Shown one piece after another: positions 27,510 to 36,315 of a stretch of 64,000 nt of DNA. The DNA comes from Crocinitomicaceae bacterium (GTDB lineage Bacteria > Bacteroidota > Bacteroidia > Flavobacteriales_D > Crocinitomicaceae), in NCBI GenBank assembly GCA_002709305.1, contig PAQM01000024.1, positions 92,856-156,855 of the forward strand, given 5' to 3'. Position 1 is the first letter of the stretch. Every line of letters starts with the position of its first letter. The notes below the pieces were generated by a model, which saw only the letters and a list, made by a program, of their open reading frames with translations, did no database searches and had not been told where the DNA came from. Made by a program: the position numbers and the translations under genes.

Positions 27510-27881
27510 ATGAAGTTTTTCCTAATTGTGTTATTATCTATTATTTCTGTTACAACTTTTTCTCAGGAAATAGATTTGAGATTGCTTAGTCGATATAGTC
27601 AAGAAGATTTAATAGAAATGAGAAATAACAATATTGAAGAATATGAATTTTTAATCTATGCTTTAGATCATTCTATTTATACAACAAAGATATCAGATGA
27701 AAAGTATGATGGTTTAGATATTAAATTAATTGATATTACAAACAAAGATTTAAATTTTATCGCTTTAGATATTCAGATATTGGATGCTACTAATCAATAT
27801 TACAAAATTGTAGGAGATAATAAACTATTAGTAGTCAAGTCTCGTTACGTATTAAATCAAGAAATTAAACAAAAAAAATAA
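27510..27881 (+). CDS. Small exported protein of unknown function
   Basis: A 123-residue protein with signal peptide MKFFLIVLLSIISVTTFSQ. The mature part is acidic, with LLSRYSQEDLIEMRNNNIEEYEFLIYALDHS suggesting two helices, then short beta strands (LDIKLIDITNKDLNFIALDIQI) and a lysine-rich tail. I do not recognise a family. The stop codon overlaps the start of the T9SS cargo gene by one base (TAATG), so translation is coupled and a joint role at the surface, such as chaperone or partner, is an inference. A similar partner upstream of T9SS type B proteins is known in some Flavobacteriales, but I cannot confirm homology. Confidence 0.75.
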   Translation: MKFFLIVLLSIISVTTFSQEIDLRLLSRYSQEDLIEMRNNNIEEYEFLIYALDHSIYTTKISDEKYDGLDIKLIDITNKDLNFIALDIQILDATNQYYKIVGDNKLLVVKSRYVLNQEIKQKK

Positions 27882-30409
27882 TGAGAAAATTTATTAGTTC
27901 AACATTTTTAATTTTAGGTGCTTTAGTCTTTTCAACCTTTGTTTTTGGACAAAATGTTAATATGGGAGATATCGGTTATCCTCAATCATCTCCAGCAAAC
28001 TGTAACACATTTGGTACTGCAGGTAATAATTTTTTTGATGATGGTGGTTCGGGAGCAAATTATTCTTCAAACTTTAATGATACAACTTTCTTTTGTCCTG
28101 ATCTGAACTTAGGAACAAAAATGACGCTTACATTTGCAATTAATGCTGGTTTTGAATTTAATGTTGATGGCTCAGATTCCATATATGTATTTGATGGACC
28201 AGATGTTAATTCTCCTTTACTAGGTGTTCATAATTCTGTTACAGATCCAAACGGTTTTGCTTATACTGCTTCTTGGAATAATCCAAGTGGGTGCTTGACT
28301 GTTGTATTTATTTCTGATGGAGCAAATGAAGGAACAGGTTGGATTGCTAACGCTCAATGTGGTAACCAAGCACAGCCATTTGAACCTCATATTCAAGCAT
28401 TTATTAATGGTCAGGGATCAGATGCATTAAATCCTGCAGATACTGGTTTTGTTGATGTTTGTTTTGGTGATAGTATTTTATTTGTTGCTTCGCCTATTTT
28501 TCCAAATTCATTTGAAAATACAGGCTATGGTTATTCTCAAGATGTTAATTCTAATATTGATTTTGATTGGTATATTACTGATGGTGGGACATATCCTAAT
28601 AATGATTCTATTTGGTTTACACCACCTACCCGAAGTGGTTATTTAGTTGATCTTAAAACGGAAGATCAGTTTCCTCAAGCCAATAGAGTTGTGTGTAAAG
28701 TAAGGGTGTCTCAACTTCCTTTATTTCAAGGTGTTGGACCAATTGAAGACACAGTTTGTCTAGGAGAAAATGCTACATTAATAGGTGGTGTTACCCAATC
28801 GGATACAGTCGGTATTAACATTCCTTCTGGAAATTTTGAATTAGGAGGTTCATTTGCTGGTTTAACATATTTGCCTGATGGTTCAGGAGCACAGTATCAA
28901 GCTCCAATTGATATTGGAGGTTTTCCACCAGGCTCTCAAATTTCAAATTCCCAAGATTTAAATCAGGTATGTATTACAATGGAGCATTCATATCTAGGAG
29001 ATCTTGAGATAGCATTACAGTGTCCTAATGGAACACAAGTTACACTTTTGAATTCTTATAATCCAGGTTTTATACCTGGAGGTGTTAGTGGAGGATCAAC
29101 TTATATGGGAGATCCTATAGATGATGTTGGAGGAGGAGGCCCTGGTGAAGGATGGGAATATTGTTTTAGCTCCGTCTTCAACACTTTTGGTGATTGGCCT
29201 TCAGAAACAGGTAACACTATTCCTGCACCAAATTTTGGTGGTGGTGGACCATCATTGAATCCAAACGGTGTTTATCTACCAGAACAAGATTTTTCTTCTT
29301 TTGCTGGATGTCCTGTGAATGGTCAGTGGACTATTATAGTTCAAGATAATCTGGGAATTGATGATGGCTATATTTTTGAATGGGGATTATTTTTTGATCC
29401 TTCGTTTTTTCTTGGTATTAATTCATATCAAAATTCTGTATCCTCTGAAGAATGGTTGCCACATTCAACAATTATGTCAGGTGAATTAGATACAGCAATA
29501 GTCGTTCAACCAGATACAGAAGGATTTACATTTTATACATATCAAATTACAGATGATTTTGGTTGTAATTATGACACGACTGTTTCTGTTTACGCTCTCC
29601 CTCTTCCAACAATATTTAATGATACAATAGGATGTGAATGGGGTGTTCAAGTTGGCGTTTCAGCTTTACCTACAACAGAATCTTTTAATGGTGGTGTTTG
29701 GTCATCTAATGATCCTTCAATTTCATTTATTGTTCCTGGTAGTAATATTCCAGGTCCACCTATTATAGATAATACTATTGACAATCCAGAAATAATTTCA
29801 TCTAATACAACAGGCCCAGGTGGTATATCTACAGTAACTTATACAGATAATGCATGTAATACTTCAGTGAGTGCTGAAATTGAATTTATACCATGGCCTT
29901 TCACTTACCTCACAGATTCTTCTCTTTGTAGTGGTGTTATCTATAATTTGATTGCACCTAATGATAACATGTACCCTACAAGTTATCTATGGTCTGATGG
30001 AACTATTGGAGAATCAATTAATATAGATAGTCCTGGTACATATACAGTAGTATTGACAAGCGATCTTTGCCCAACTCATATTGCTCAAGATACTGTAAAT
30101 ATTGATTTTGAGATTTGTGGACTTGAAGCACCTAACGTTGTCTCTTTAGCTCCAGGTTCTCCAAATTCACTTTGGTTTGTTGATGCATCAGGTGATTTTT
30201 CGTCTTTTAATCTTTTGATTACTAATAGATGGGGTAATGTAGTTTTTGAATGTAATAACTCGGATTTTCCTAGTAATTGTAAATGGGATGGAACAAACAA
30301 AGGAGGAGAAAAAGTAGAAGATGGGACTTACTTTTATGTTATTGATGCTGTTATTGAAGGTGGAGAACAGGTTCAAAAACATGGATTTATTCAAGTTGTT
30401 GGAAATTAA
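27881..30409 (+). CDS. T9SS type B cargo protein with CUB-like and proprotein-convertase P-like domains
   Basis: An 842-residue secreted protein. After the signal peptide (about residues 1-24) comes a CUB-like region (about 40-165, with SDSIYVFDGPD and SWNNPSGCLTVVFISDG). Residues about 315-510 resemble a subtilisin-type P-domain (VCITMEHSYLGDLEIALQCP... GQWTIIVQDNLGIDDGYIFEWGL). Ig-like repeats follow. The C-terminus has the gliding-motility-type sorting domain: LLITNRWGNVVFE, WDGTNKGGEKVEDGTYFY, ending HGFIQVVGN. The protein is exported by the type IX secretion system; no protease catalytic domain is present, so adhesion or binding is more likely. Confidence 0.9.
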   Translation: MRKFISSTFLILGALVFSTFVFGQNVNMGDIGYPQSSPANCNTFGTAGNNFFDDGGSGANYSSNFNDTTFFCPDLNLGTKMTLTFAINAGFEFNVDGSDSIYVFDGPDVNSPLLGVHNSVTDPNGFAYTASWNNPSGCLTVVFISDGANEGTGWIANAQCGNQAQPFEPHIQAFINGQGSDALNPADTGFVDVCFGDSILFVASPIFPNSFENTGYGYSQDVNSNIDFDWYITDGGTYPNNDSIWFTPPTRSGYLVDLKTEDQFPQANRVVCKVRVSQLPLFQGVGPIEDTVCLGENATLIGGVTQSDTVGINIPSGNFELGGSFAGLTYLPDGSGAQYQAPIDIGGFPPGSQISNSQDLNQVCITMEHSYLGDLEIALQCPNGTQVTLLNSYNPGFIPGGVSGGSTYMGDPIDDVGGGGPGEGWEYCFSSVFNTFGDWPSETGNTIPAPNFGGGGPSLNPNGVYLPEQDFSSFAGCPVNGQWTIIVQDNLGIDDGYIFEWGLFFDPSFFLGINSYQNSVSSEEWLPHSTIMSGELDTAIVVQPDTEGFTFYTYQITDDFGCNYDTTVSVYALPLPTIFNDTIGCEWGVQVGVSALPTTESFNGGVWSSNDPSISFIVPGSNIPGPPIIDNTIDNPEIISSNTTGPGGISTVTYTDNACNTSVSAEIEFIPWPFTYLTDSSLCSGVIYNLIAPNDNMYPTSYLWSDGTIGESINIDSPGTYTVVLTSDLCPTHIAQDTVNIDFEICGLEAPNVVSLAPGSPNSLWFVDASGDFSSFNLLITNRWGNVVFECNNSDFPSNCKWDGTNKGGEKVEDGTYFYVIDAVIEGGEQVQKHGFIQVVGN

Positions 30410-30431
30410 ATAGTTTGAATCAAATAATGAG

Positions 30432-30460
30432 AAAGGGGTAACCAATTGGTTGCCCTTTTT
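30432..30460 (+). terminator. Rho-independent terminator after the T9SS type B cargo gene
   Basis: A near-perfect inverted repeat built on GGGGTAACC and GGTTGCCCT around a central AATT is followed by five T residues. It lies 23 bases past the stop codon of the cargo gene and just ahead of gapA. Confidence 0.8.
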
Positions 30461-30467
30461 ATATTTG
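30460..30467 (+). promoter_or_regulatory. Candidate -7 element for gapA
   Basis: TATATTTG matches TAnnTTTG exactly and begins in the last T of the preceding terminator, 22 bases before the gapA ATG. TTG triplets upstream are too close to be a -33 box. Confidence 0.35.
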
Positions 30468-30489
30468 AAAAAATTAATCATTATAAAAA

Positions 30490-31479
30490 ATGAAGAAAAT
30501 TGGTGTTAATGGTTTTGGTCGAATAGGAAGGTATTTTACTAGAATTTCTATAGAAAATCCTAATATTGATGTTGCAGTTGTTAATGATATCTTTGATATT
30601 AAGACACTCTTTCATTTATTTAAATACGATAGTGTTCATGGAAAATTAGAGAAGGAAATATCTTTAAGAGGCAATAAGATTATTTTATCAAATGGTAAAG
30701 AAATTGAATTTATTTCTGTTAAAGATCCAGAAAAAATTAAATGGTCAGATTATGGTGTTGACATTGTATTAGAGTCAACAGGTAAATTTAGAACAAAAGA
30801 AGAAGTCTCTAAACATTTGATAGGTGGAGCAAAAAAGATTATTTTATCCTCACCTGCTAAGGATAGTTCTTTAAAGACTATTGTTTTAGGAATTAATGAT
30901 GAAAAAATTTCAGAGGATGATATTTTTCTTTCAAATGCTTCCTGTACAACTAATTCTGCAGCACCTATGATTAAGGTGATGAAAGAATTATGTGAAATTA
31001 AAAGTGCTTTTATAACAACTATTCATAGTTATACTACAGATCAACAATTACATGATGCACCGCATGAAGATCTTAGAAGAGCTAGGGCTGCAGGTGAATC
31101 AATTGTGCCTACAACAACTGGAGCGGCAAAAGCTTTAACAAAAATTTTTCCAGAATTAAATTATCATATTGGTGGTTGTGGAATAAGAGTTCCTGTTCCT
31201 AATGGATCTATGACAGATTTAACCTTTGTTGTAAGTAACCCCCCAAGTGAATATGAAATTAATCAAGCTATGAAATTTGCTTCTGAAAATGATCTCAAGG
31301 ATATTTTAGCATATACTAGCGACCCAATTGTTTCAATTGATATTGTTGGCGAGTCATATAGCTGTATTTTTGATTCTTTATTAACAAGTGTGATTGGAAA
31401 TATGGTTAAGGTTGTTGGTTGGTATGACAATGAATCTGGATATTCTAATCGATTAATTGAGTTAGCAGAAAAAATATAG
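30490..31479 (+). CDS. gapA: Glyceraldehyde-3-phosphate dehydrogenase, type I
   Basis: A 329-residue glycolytic enzyme that oxidises glyceraldehyde 3-phosphate using NAD(P). Rossmann start GVNGFGRIGRY (5-15), nucleophile Cys152 in SNASCTTNS, proton relay His179 (TTIHSYTTDQ) and the C-terminal signature WYDNESGYSNR. Asp-34 position and cofactor choice are not obvious: the NDIFDI segment suggests NAD. It has its own terminator before it and converges on the MBL hydrolase gene five bases away. Confidence 0.96.
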   Translation: MKKIGVNGFGRIGRYFTRISIENPNIDVAVVNDIFDIKTLFHLFKYDSVHGKLEKEISLRGNKIILSNGKEIEFISVKDPEKIKWSDYGVDIVLESTGKFRTKEEVSKHLIGGAKKIILSSPAKDSSLKTIVLGINDEKISEDDIFLSNASCTTNSAAPMIKVMKELCEIKSAFITTIHSYTTDQQLHDAPHEDLRRARAAGESIVPTTTGAAKALTKIFPELNYHIGGCGIRVPVPNGSMTDLTFVVSNPPSEYEINQAMKFASENDLKDILAYTSDPIVSIDIVGESYSCIFDSLLTSVIGNMVKVVGWYDNESGYSNRLIELAEKI

Positions 31480-31484
31480 AGAAT

Positions 31485-32339
31485 TTAAAATAGCTCTGAG
31501 AAGTTAAACGCATTTTGAAGCCTTACTCCTCTTTCTGTTTTTCTTAATGTACAACATTCATTTATATAATCATGCTCAAAAAATAATATGTAATCCTCTT
31601 CAACAGCTAAGTTTAAAAACTTTTCTTTTTCAGATAAAGTTAATAAAGGTCTTGTGTCATATCCCATAACATATGGGATGGGTAGATGACCAACACTTGG
31701 AAGTAAATCTGCCATAAATACTATTGTTTTACCTTTATAATATATGTGAGGTATCATCATGCTCTCTGTGTGCCCATCAACAAAAAGTACGTCAAAATTT
31801 TTGAAAACATTTCTTGTGAAATTTTCCTTGCGATTTATAAATTTTAATTGTCCACTTTCTTCAATTGGAATAATATTTTCAGATAAAAAAGAAGCTTTTT
31901 CTCTATTATTTGGTTTTGTAGCCCATTCCCAATGTTTATCATTACTCCAATAAATAGCATTTTTAAATACGGGTTCAAATCCTTTTCTATCCTTATTCCA
32001 TTTTATAGCACCTCCACAATGATCAAAATGTAAGTGTGTTAAAAAAACATCTGTAATATCATCGATTGAAAAACCAATATTATTCAAGTTCGGCTCTAAG
32101 CTATTTTCATCAGAAAGATAATAATGGGAGAAGAATTTTTCAGATTGTTTATCACCAATTCCAGTATCTATTAAAATTAAGCGGTTACCATCTTCAATTA
32201 GAAGGGATCTCATAGACCAATCACACATATTGTTTAAATCTGCCGGGTTTGTTCTAGACCATAATGATTTAGGTACTACTCCAAACATTGCTCCCCCATC
32301 AAGTTTAAAATTTCCAGTATTAATTGGATAAATAGTCAT
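31485..32339 (-). CDS. MBL-fold metallohydrolase
   Basis: A 284-residue metallo-beta-lactamase-fold enzyme. The metal-binding motif HLHFDHCGG (about 105-113), a distal His in DGHTESMM and Asp in FMADLLP complete the binuclear site. The order of motifs resembles lactonase or arylsulfatase-like group members (AHL-lactonase, organophosphate hydrolase types), but the substrate is not predictable. It is the last gene of a minus-strand set with EamA and ribD, 12 bases after the EamA gene. Confidence 0.85.
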   Translation of the reverse strand: MTIYPINTGNFKLDGGAMFGVVPKSLWSRTNPADLNNMCDWSMRSLLIEDGNRLILIDTGIGDKQSEKFFSHYYLSDENSLEPNLNNIGFSIDDITDVFLTHLHFDHCGGAIKWNKDRKGFEPVFKNAIYWSNDKHWEWATKPNNREKASFLSENIIPIEESGQLKFINRKENFTRNVFKNFDVLFVDGHTESMMIPHIYYKGKTIVFMADLLPSVGHLPIPYVMGYDTRPLLTLSEKEKFLNLAVEEDYILFFEHDYINECCTLRKTERGVRLQNAFNFSELF

Positions 32340-32351
32340 AGTTAAATAGTT

Positions 32352-33215
32352 TTAGTTTTCAAAACATAAAGTTATAATTGCCAAAATTGCAGCTAGTAAA
32401 CCGATTATTTTTTTATTTGTTTTTCTTTCTTTAAATACTATAAAACCTATCATAGCAGAACATATAATTACAGAAACATTTGTAATTGCAAGAACTGTTG
32501 AATCTTCCCAATGAGTAGAACGATATGATAATAGCAATAAATATATAGAGAAGTAATTAGGTATTCCTAAAATTATACCTGCCAAAATATTTTTTAATTT
32601 AATTTTCATGCTTCTTTTAGCTCCTTGTTTTATAAGTATAAAGCATCCTATAATTCCAGCAGTACCAAGACTTATAGATGTAAAAATGGAAAGGTCCATT
32701 GAATGTAGAATATTTTTTTGAATAAAGTTTAATGTAAAGTCAAGTAAGCCACTTCCTATGAATAGTACAATTAACATCCATTTTGCTTTATTTTCTTGTT
32801 TTTTTGCATTAGGTAATGATATTAATAGAATGCCTATAAATGCTAAGGAAATTCCAACAACTTTGAAAACAGACAGTTTTTCTAGGTAGATTAAAATCAT
32901 TAGAGTTATTGGAATTACTAGACTCATTTTAACAGATATAGATGTTGATGCAATACCATTTATTTGAGAACTTTTACCGATTAAAAAGAATAGTCCTATA
33001 AATAATAGTGCGCACATTATTACTGCAGGTAGCCAATAAAGATCATTTGTTAAATTTATTTGAGTTGGCTTTAAGTAAAATGCAAATCCAATTACTGATG
33101 CAGTGAAATAATTAAAAACAATTGCTTGAAATGTATTAATATTTAGTTTTTGAAATAATTTAAATATTACTAGTATAATGGTTGAACTAAAAATAGATAG
33201 AATTAAAGGAATCAT
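32352..33215 (-). CDS. EamA/DMT family transporter
   Basis: A 287-residue inner-membrane protein with about ten hydrophobic helices in two internally similar halves, the drug/metabolite transporter architecture. The second half contains FIQKNILHSMD and a helix-breaking PNYFSIYLL, and the C-terminus has VFKERKTNKKIIGLLAAILA, typical of EamA proteins. Direction of transport and substrate are unknown. It overlaps ribD by four bases, so the two are translationally coupled; a flavin-related cargo would be only speculation. Confidence 0.88.
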   Translation of the reverse strand: MIPLILSIFSSTIILVIFKLFQKLNINTFQAIVFNYFTASVIGFAFYLKPTQINLTNDLYWLPAVIMCALLFIGLFFLIGKSSQINGIASTSISVKMSLVIPITLMILIYLEKLSVFKVVGISLAFIGILLISLPNAKKQENKAKWMLIVLFIGSGLLDFTLNFIQKNILHSMDLSIFTSISLGTAGIIGCFILIKQGAKRSMKIKLKNILAGIILGIPNYFSIYLLLLSYRSTHWEDSTVLAITNVSVIICSAMIGFIVFKERKTNKKIIGLLAAILAIITLCFEN

Positions 33216-34234
33216 ATGTTTCTATAAATTAATATTTTGTCATTAAAAAAAGTAATTTCTTTTGTTATTTGTAAATTGTTTAGTGTAGGAGTTTTTGTCC
33301 CTTTTTTAATGATTTTTTCACTTTTAATAATTATAGTTTCATCCCATAAATTATTGTCAATAAATGATTGAATTGTTTTTTGACCTCCCTCAATTATTAC
33401 AGATTGAATATTTTTTTTGAATAATTTTTTAATTATTTCTTTAGGATTAATACTTGACAGTTTAATCCATTCTATGTTATTTTCTGAACCTTCTTTTTTT
33501 GTATTTAGAATAATAGTGTTTGATTCTTTGTTAAATATCGATAATGAATCATCTAACCTTAACATTGGATCAATAATTATTCTAGTAGGATTTTGACCTT
33601 CATATGCTCGAACAGTTAGTTTTGGATTATCATTTTCAACAGTTTTCCTTCCTACAAGAATTCCTTGATACTCACTCCTTATTTTATGAACCAATGTTTG
33701 AGTTTCTATCCCTGATATATTGAATCTTTTTCCATCTTTATCTATAAAACCATTACTTGATTCAGCCCATTTTAAAAGAATGAAAGGTCTTTTTTTTTCG
33801 TGAAATTTGAAAAAGTGTTTGTTTAATTCACGACATTTTTTTTCAAGAACTCCAACTTTCACTTCAATACCTTTATTTCGAAGAATTTCGATTCCTTTAC
33901 CATTTACTTTGGAGGATATATCGATACATCCTATAACCACTTTTTTTATGTTAATGTTACATAATAGGTTTGCACAAGGAGGTGTTTTACCTAAGTGAGA
34001 ACATGGTTCTAGTGACACATAAATAGTAGAATCTTTTAGCAAAGATGCATTTTTCACATTGTTAATTGCATTTACTTCAGCATGATTATTTCCATAATTT
34101 TCATGATATCCTTCACCAATAATTTTATTATTATGGACTATTATTGCTCCGACCAATGGATTGGGAGCGACCTTCCCCACACCTAATTTTGCAAGTTGGA
34201 TACACCTTTCCATGAAGAACTCATCAGAATGCAT
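33212..34234 (-). CDS. ribD: Bifunctional riboflavin biosynthesis deaminase/reductase
   Basis: A 340-residue bifunctional enzyme for the second and third steps of riboflavin synthesis. The N-terminal deaminase holds the zinc site HAEVNAI and EPCSHLGKTPPCANLLC (about 49-92). The C-terminal reductase domain (about 150-340) has ILLKWAESSNGFI, IRSEYQGILVGRKTVENDNP and VIIEGGQKTIQSFI. Length is slightly under the usual 360. It is the upstream gene of the ribD-EamA-MBL set. No other riboflavin gene is in the window and no FMN riboswitch is visible before it. Confidence 0.94.
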   Translation of the reverse strand: MHSDEFFMERCIQLAKLGVGKVAPNPLVGAIIVHNNKIIGEGYHENYGNNHAEVNAINNVKNASLLKDSTIYVSLEPCSHLGKTPPCANLLCNINIKKVVIGCIDISSKVNGKGIEILRNKGIEVKVGVLEKKCRELNKHFFKFHEKKRPFILLKWAESSNGFIDKDGKRFNISGIETQTLVHKIRSEYQGILVGRKTVENDNPKLTVRAYEGQNPTRIIIDPMLRLDDSLSIFNKESNTIILNTKKEGSENNIEWIKLSSINPKEIIKKLFKKNIQSVIIEGGQKTIQSFIDNNLWDETIIIKSEKIIKKGTKTPTLNNLQITKEITFFNDKILIYRNI

Positions 34235-34256
34235 ATAGCTAAGATATAGTTTAGTA

Positions 34257-34288
34257 TTGAAAGGTTATCAATTTCTTTTATATTTTCG
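34257..34288 (+). promoter_or_regulatory. Candidate promoter for the MFS transporter
   Basis: TTG at 34257-34259 and TATTTTCG at 34281-34288 are 21 bases apart; the -7 box differs from TAnnTTTG at one position. It ends only 5 bases before the ATG at 34294, so the message would be nearly leaderless. Confidence 0.35.
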
Positions 34289-34293
34289 TGATT

Positions 34294-35562
34294 ATGAATG
34301 AAATCAATTTATCTAAAAAATTAAAGTATTTATTTAGTTTACCAGTTATTGTAGCAGCCTTAGGTTATTTTGTTGATATCTATGATTTAACTTTATTTGG
34401 AATAGTCAGGGTTGAGAGCCTGAAAGATTTATCTCTTGATGTTGATTATGTAGGTTCTTTAATTCTCAATTGGCAAATGTTTGGTTTACTTTTAGGCGGA
34501 ATTATATGGGGTGTGTTTGGTGATAAGAAAGGACGTCTTTCTGTTCTTTTTGGTTCTATTTTAGTATATTCTTTAGCAAACATAGCCTGTGGATTTTTAC
34601 CTCAAATGCAATTTATGGATACTACAATTTTATATTGTATTCTTAGATTTATTGCTGGAATAGGATTAGCTGGTGAGTTGGGTGCTGGTATTACTTTAGT
34701 GTCAGAATCTCTACCTAAAGATTTAAGAGCTATAGGTACATCATTGGTTGCTGGTTTTGGATTATTAGGTGCTGTAGTAGCTAAATTAACTGTTGGTTTT
34801 TCTGGAGATTGGACTGTGACTTATTTTATAGGTGGAGGATTAGGTTTAGCTTTATTAGTTTTGAGAGTGGGGGTTTCTGAGTCAGGTATTTATAATGATA
34901 TAAAAACAAACGTAAATATTAAGAAAGGTAGTTTTATTTCTTTTTTTACTAATTATTCTCGCTTTGTTCGATACATTAAATGTATCACAATAGGTTTACC
35001 AACTTGGTTTTGTATTGGGATATTTGCTTTTTTCGGAAATCAATTTTCTGTTCCTTTAAGTATTGATGGTGATATTGATCCTGGAGCCTGTATAATGTGG
35101 GCTTATATTGGTATTTCTGCTGGTGATTTTGCTAGTGGTTTTTTGAGTCACATGTTAAATTCTAGAAAGAAAGCTATATTTTGGATGTTGATATTTACTT
35201 TGTTAGGAGTTATATTATTAGTTTCTGGATGTGCTAAAACAGTTGAAATGTATTATGTTTTTATGGTATGGCTAGGTTTTGGTACTGGTTATTGGGCAAT
35301 GTTTGTGACAGTAGGTGCAGAGCAATTTGGAACTAATATTCGCTCTACTGCAGCAACAACAATCCCAAATATGGTAAGGGGTAGTTTACCATTGATGGTT
35401 ATTCTATTTAATTATATTAAAGAGGATTTTTATTCTGTATCAAGTGATGGTGTGTTAACTGCGGCAATTATTGTGGGAATAATTGCTTTTACTTTGGCAA
35501 TATATTCTACTTTAACTATTGAAGAAACTCACAATAAAGATCTTGATTTTATTGATGAATAA
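34294..35562 (+). CDS. MFS transporter
   Basis: A 422-residue major facilitator with 12 predicted membrane helices. The motif A loop between helices 2 and 3 is GVFGDKKGRLSVLFGS, and the charged helix 4 region GIGLAGELGAGITLVSESLPKDLRAIGT is like the sugar and aromatic acid transporter branch. The ATG at 34294 is preferred over the GTG at 34288. The substrate is not predictable. It ends before a strong bidirectional hairpin shared with the convergent peroxiredoxin gene. Confidence 0.88.
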   Translation: MNEINLSKKLKYLFSLPVIVAALGYFVDIYDLTLFGIVRVESLKDLSLDVDYVGSLILNWQMFGLLLGGIIWGVFGDKKGRLSVLFGSILVYSLANIACGFLPQMQFMDTTILYCILRFIAGIGLAGELGAGITLVSESLPKDLRAIGTSLVAGFGLLGAVVAKLTVGFSGDWTVTYFIGGGLGLALLVLRVGVSESGIYNDIKTNVNIKKGSFISFFTNYSRFVRYIKCITIGLPTWFCIGIFAFFGNQFSVPLSIDGDIDPGACIMWAYIGISAGDFASGFLSHMLNSRKKAIFWMLIFTLLGVILLVSGCAKTVEMYYVFMVWLGFGTGYWAMFVTVGAEQFGTNIRSTAATTIPNMVRGSLPLMVILFNYIKEDFYSVSSDGVLTAAIIVGIIAFTLAIYSTLTIEETHNKDLDFIDE

Positions 35563-35587
35563 TTTGTTAATTATTACTGTAAAGTAT

Positions 35588-35620
35588 AAAAAAACCGTTC
35601 AATATTTTGAACGGTTTTTA
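35588..35620. terminator. Bidirectional terminator between the MFS and peroxiredoxin genes
   Basis: A perfect inverted repeat, AAAAACCGTTCAA with TTGAACGGTTTTT across a short TATT loop, with A and T runs at both ends. It lies between two convergent genes, so it can stop transcription from both sides. Confidence 0.88.
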
Positions 35621-35639
35621 AAAGTTATTGAATAATTAT

Positions 35640-36272
35640 TTAATGTTTTGATAAGTAGTCAGCTACTCCTTCAAAAGTTTCTTTCATCGCAGTCTTTCCC
35701 TTCGTCCAGTTAGCTGGGCATACTTCACCATTTTCTTCATGATGTTGAAGTGCATCAACTATTCTTAATGCTTCATCAACATTTCTACCTAAAGGTAAAT
35801 GATTTACTAATTGATGTTGAACAATACCTTCTTTATCTATTAAAAATAAGCCACGAAAAGCAATCATAGGTCCATCTGCTTCTAACTCATCCATTTCATT
35901 ATATAAATAGTCCCCAAAAAGAACACCATAGTTGCTTGCAATTGTTTTTGTTTGGTCCGCAATTAATGGATATGTAATTCCTTTAATACCACCTTTATCT
36001 TTTGAAACTTGTAACCATCCCCAATGACTTTCTGGAGTATCTGTTGATGCAGCCACAACTTTAACGCCTCTTTTTTCAAATTCGTTTAATTTTTCTTGAA
36101 AAGCGTGTAATTCTGAAGGACATACAAATGTAAAGTCCTTGGGATAGAAAAAGAATAATACATGATTTTTACCAAGATATTGATTAAGAGAAAAATCCTT
36201 AACAATTTCACCTCCATTTACTACTGCAGCAGCTTTAAATGCTGGTGCTTTTTTTCCTACTAGTACTGCCAT
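35640..36272 (-). CDS. Typical 2-Cys peroxiredoxin (AhpC-like)
   Basis: A 210-residue peroxidase that reduces hydrogen peroxide and organic peroxides. Peroxidatic Cys51 is in FTFVCPSEL and resolving Cys184 is in GEVCPANW, as in typical 2-Cys enzymes. The GGxG-like region (DKGGIKGITYP) and a C-terminal YLSKH tail suggest sensitivity to overoxidation, but this is weak. Prx1/AhpC subgroup length. A separate reductase is not seen nearby. The shared terminator marks its end. Confidence 0.93.
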   Translation of the reverse strand: MAVLVGKKAPAFKAAAVVNGGEIVKDFSLNQYLGKNHVLFFFYPKDFTFVCPSELHAFQEKLNEFEKRGVKVVAASTDTPESHWGWLQVSKDKGGIKGITYPLIADQTKTIASNYGVLFGDYLYNEMDELEADGPMIAFRGLFLIDKEGIVQHQLVNHLPLGRNVDEALRIVDALQHHEENGEVCPANWTKGKTAMKETFEGVADYLSKH

Positions 36273-36315
36273 TTTAAATTTTATTTTGTTTGATTAGTCA
36301 AAAATAAGGATTTTT

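Noticed and set aside
31485..32339. Calling the MBL hydrolase a quorum-quenching lactonase
   Set aside because: The HxHxDH site is common to the whole superfamily and nothing else singles out acyl-homoserine lactones.
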